Assembly: GCA_937900485.1 (NCBI GenBank)
Contig: CALCEL010000079.1
Coordinates: 1 to 7,433, forward strand
Reading direction: 5' to 3'
Origin: an uncultured Prevotellaceae bacterium
GTDB taxonomy: Bacteria > Bacteroidota > Bacteroidia > Bacteroidales > Bacteroidaceae
Length of the DNA stretch: 7,433 bases
Within the stretch, counting starts at the first letter, position 1. The number at the start of each line of letters is the position of its first letter. The notes under the pieces were generated by a model, which saw nothing but the letters and a program-made list of their open reading frames with translations, was not told where the DNA came from and made no database searches. Made by a program: the position numbers and the translations under genes. Positions 5,341 through 7,433 of this stretch are shown piece by piece.

Positions 5341-5490
5341 TTCTGCTTATTTTTTACAGATTAAAACGTTATCTTATTAAACAAGTATTTGATTTGTTGG
5401 CAATGCTAAGTAAGGTTGAGTAAATGTCCGGTGTGGATGTTGAAGAACAAAAGGCAAATGCAACCTCAGATCAACAAAAAATCAAAAACA
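5341..5490 (+). promoter_or_regulatory. rpsL-rpsG spacer with possible S7 feedback structure
   Basis: The 150-nt spacer has no terminator and no TAnnTTTG box, so rpsG is probably cotranscribed with rpsL. It can form a hairpin of about 7 bp (5380-5386 with 5392-5398). Nearer rpsG, an outer stem AGGTTG/CAACCT (5413-5418 with 5461-5466) encloses TCC/GGA (5427-5429 with 5435-5437) and TGTT-GAAG-AACA (5438-5449), a junction-like fold ending 24 nt before the rpsG ATG. In E. coli, S7 represses its operon by binding this same spacer. A similar role here is an inference. Confidence 0.35.
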
Positions 5491-5967
5491 ATGAGAAAAG
5501 CTAAACCAAAGAAGCGTGTGATCCTTCCAGATCCAGTTTATGGCGATGTAAAAGTAACTAAGTTCGTTAACAACCTTATGTACGACGGAAAGAAGAGTAT
5601 CGCTTATTCTATTTTCTACAATGCTCTTAAGGCTGTTGAGAACAAGATGAAGAATGAGGAGAAGTCTCCAATCGAGATTTGGAAGAAGGCTCTTGACAAT
5701 ATCACTCCACAGGTTGAGGTTAAGTCTCGCCGTATCGGTGGCGCCACTTTCCAGGTTCCAACTGAGATTCGCGCAGACCGTAAGGAGGCAATCTCTATGA
5801 AGAATATGATCGCGTTCGCTCGTAAGCGCTCCGGTAAGAGCATGGCAGATAAGCTCTCAGCTGAGATTATGGACGCTTTCAATGAGCAGGGTGGTGCGTT
5901 CAAGCGTAAAGAGGATATGCACCGTATGGCTGAGGCTAACCGTGCGTTCGCTCATTTCCGCTTCTAA
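5491..5967 (+). CDS. rpsG: 30S ribosomal protein S7
   Basis: A complete 158-residue S7. It starts MRKAKPKKRVILPDPVYGD and contains FVNNLMYDGKKSIAY, the PQVEVKSRRIGGATFQVP signature (about residues 75-92), FARKRSGKSMADKL and a C-terminal MAEANRAFAHFRF. S7 nucleates assembly of the 30S head by binding the 3' major domain of 16S rRNA and helps form the E site. The frame is open upstream to a TTG at 5416 and an in-frame ATG at 5458 with AAGG before it. I chose 5491 because Bacteroidales S7 proteins begin with this MRKAKPKKR sequence and the site is preceded by an A-rich tract typical of Bacteroidota starts. The extra upstream residues have no counterpart in the family. A 42-nt spacer leads to fusA. 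Confidence 0.97.
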   Translation: MRKAKPKKRVILPDPVYGDVKVTKFVNNLMYDGKKSIAYSIFYNALKAVENKMKNEEKSPIEIWKKALDNITPQVEVKSRRIGGATFQVPTEIRADRKEAISMKNMIAFARKRSGKSMADKLSAEIMDAFNEQGGAFKRKEDMHRMAEANRAFAHFRF

Positions 5968-6009
5968 GATTTTAACTGATTTAAAAACTGTAAATAGTAA
6001 ATACTAAAT

Positions 6010-7433
6010 ATGGCAAAGCAAGATTTGCACCTTACCCGTAATTTCGGTATCATGGCTCACATCGATGCTGGTAAGACAACCACATCTGAGCGTATCCTCT
6101 TCTATACAGGTAAGACTCATAAGATTGGTGAGGTTCATGACGGTGGTGCAACAATGGACTGGATGGCTCAGGAGCAGGAGCGTGGTATCACTATTACCTC
6201 TGCCGCTACTACGGCATACTGGACATGGAACGGTAACAAGTATAAGTTCAATTTGATTGACACTCCGGGACACGTGGACTTCACTGCTGAGGTTGAGCGT
6301 TCACTCCGTGTGCTTGACGGCGCTGTGGCAACTTATTGCGCTGTCGGTGGTGTTGAGCCTCAGTCTGAGACTGTATGGCGTCAGGCTGACAAGTACAACG
6401 TGCCACGTATCGGATACGTTAACAAGATGGACCGTTCTGGTGCTGACTTCTTTGAGGTTGTTCGACAAATGAAGGAGGTTCTCGGCGCTAATCCTGTTCC
6501 AGTCGTTATTCCAATCGGTGCTGAGGAGAACTTCAAGGGTGTCGTCGACCTTATCAAGATGAAGGGTATTGTTTGGCACGATGAGACTCAGGGTGCTGAG
6601 TTCGACATTATCGACATCCCTGCTGAGCTCCAGGCTGAGGCTGAGGAGTGGCGTAACAAGATGCTCGAGAGCGTGGCTGAGTTTGATGACTCTCTCATGG
6701 AGAAGTTCTTCGATGATCCTTCAACAATCACTGAGGATGAGATTATGTCAGCCATTCGTAAGGCTACATGTTCTCTCGCAGCTACTCCAATGCTTTGTGG
6801 CTCTTCATTCAAGAACAAGGGTGTGCAGACTCTCCTCGATTATATCTGTGCTTTCCTTCCTTCACCACTCGACACTGAGGCTGTCATTGGTACTAACCCT
6901 GACACTAAGGCTGAGGAGGATCGTAAGCCATCTGAGGATGAGAAGACTTCTGCTCTTGCGTTCAAGATCGCTACTGACCCATATGTGGGACGTCTCACTT
7001 TCATCCGTGTTTACTCAGGTAAGGTTGAGGCTGGTTCTTACATCTACAATACAAGATCTGGTAAGAAGGAGCGTGTGTCTCGTCTCTTCCAGATGCACTC
7101 AAACCACCAGAATCCAGTTGACGTTATCGGCGCTGGTGACATCGGTGCTGTCGTTGGTCTCAAGGATATCCACACTGGTGATACTCTCTGTGATGAGGAT
7201 GCTCCAATCGTTCTCGAGTCTATGGACTTCCCAGACCCAGTTATCGGTATCGCTGTCGAGCCTAAGACTCAGAAAGACCTCGATAAGTTGTCTCTCGGTC
7301 TCCAGAAGCTCGCTGAGGAGGACCCAACATTCACAGTCAGAACTGATGAGCAGTCTGGTCAGACAGTCATCTCTGGTATGGGTGAGCTCCACCTCGATAT
7401 CATTATCGACCGTCTGAAGCGTGAGTTCAAGGT
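6010..7433 (+). CDS. fusA: Elongation factor G, 3' partial
   Basis: The frame from the ATG at 6010 stays open to the right edge: 474 complete codons, about two thirds of a typical EF-G of roughly 700 residues. GTPase motifs are all present: P-loop AHIDAGKTT (residues 16-24), switch I MDWMAQEQERGITITSAATT (49-68), DTPGH (84-88, with the catalytic His at 88), NKMD (138-141) and the G5-type GSSFKNKG (264-271). Domain II follows (ALAFKIATDPYVGRLTFIRVYSG and onwards), then the start of domain III (SGMGELHLDIIIDRL near the end). EF-G drives translocation of tRNA and mRNA on the ribosome with GTP hydrolysis. The intact motifs and position after rpsG indicate the canonical EF-G rather than a divergent paralogue. 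It is third in the operon, 42 nt after rpsG, with an A/T-rich start context. Domain IV and the C-terminus lie outside the window. Confidence 0.98.
   Translation, partial: MAKQDLHLTRNFGIMAHIDAGKTTTSERILFYTGKTHKIGEVHDGGATMDWMAQEQERGITITSAATTAYWTWNGNKYKFNLIDTPGHVDFTAEVERSLRVLDGAVATYCAVGGVEPQSETVWRQADKYNVPRIGYVNKMDRSGADFFEVVRQMKEVLGANPVPVVIPIGAEENFKGVVDLIKMKGIVWHDETQGAEFDIIDIPAELQAEAEEWRNKMLESVAEFDDSLMEKFFDDPSTITEDEIMSAIRKATCSLAATPMLCGSSFKNKGVQTLLDYICAFLPSPLDTEAVIGTNPDTKAEEDRKPSEDEKTSALAFKIATDPYVGRLTFIRVYSGKVEAGSYIYNTRSGKKERVSRLFQMHSNHQNPVDVIGAGDIGAVVGLKDIHTGDTLCDEDAPIVLESMDFPDPVIGIAVEPKTQKDLDKLSLGLQKLAEEDPTFTVRTDEQSGQTVISGMGELHLDIIIDRLKREFK

Noticed and set aside
5416..5490. TTG at 5416 or ATG at 5458 as the rpsG start
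   Set aside because: Both would add residues absent from Bacteroidales S7, which begins MRKAKPKKR. The ATG at 5491 has the expected A-rich context. The ATG at 5458 has a weak AAGG before it, so it is the only alternative worth remembering.
6569..7417. Long + strand frame of 282 codons overlapping fusA
   Set aside because: It is a shifted reading of fusA with Ser/Leu/Arg-rich low-complexity content and no domain. The fusA frame carries all EF-G motifs.

Overview
The window comes from a Bacteroidota chromosome, most likely order Bacteroidales and Prevotella-like. The evidence is a DUF3467 gene followed by rpsL, rpsG and fusA with Bacteroidales-type protein sequences, A-rich start contexts without Shine-Dalgarno sequences, and promoter boxes of the Bacteroidota form TAnnTTTG. 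The genus is an inference from protein style. All recognised genes lie on the + strand.

Layout. (1) From the left edge to 2663 runs the 3' part of a large DUF5107 + TPR protein gene. Its frame is open through the left edge, so the true start lies outside the window. A probable terminator follows at 2688-2724. (2) From 2664 to 4025 there is about 1.36 kb without a convincing gene. It holds TAnnTTTG promoter-like boxes, a 22-nt-period direct repeat combined with a 12-bp inverted repeat, a nested inverted repeat that could form a pseudoknot, a dyad operator-like site and a dense cluster of TGAC/GTCA tetramers. (3) A small DUF3467 gene (4026-4361) is followed by a strong intrinsic terminator (4395-4437). 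(4) A clear promoter (box 4709-4716) begins the str-type operon. A structured leader of about 230 nt, ending in a chain of overlapping mini-ORFs, precedes rpsL (4951-5340), rpsG (5491-5967) and fusA (6010 to past the right edge).

rpsL, rpsG and fusA encode ribosomal proteins S12 and S7 and elongation factor G, all parts of the decoding and translocation machinery, and appear to form one transcription unit. DUF3467 usually sits between rpoC and rpsL in Bacteroidales. Here rpoC is absent on its upstream side and the strong terminator separates it from rpsL, so it looks like its own unit. fusA has no stop codon inside the window and was found by direct translation from 6010.

The most interesting material is noncoding: the rpsL leader with its stop-start (ATGA) mini-ORF chain, a possible junction structure in the rpsL-rpsG spacer, and the repeat-rich, TGAC-rich region upstream of DUF3467.
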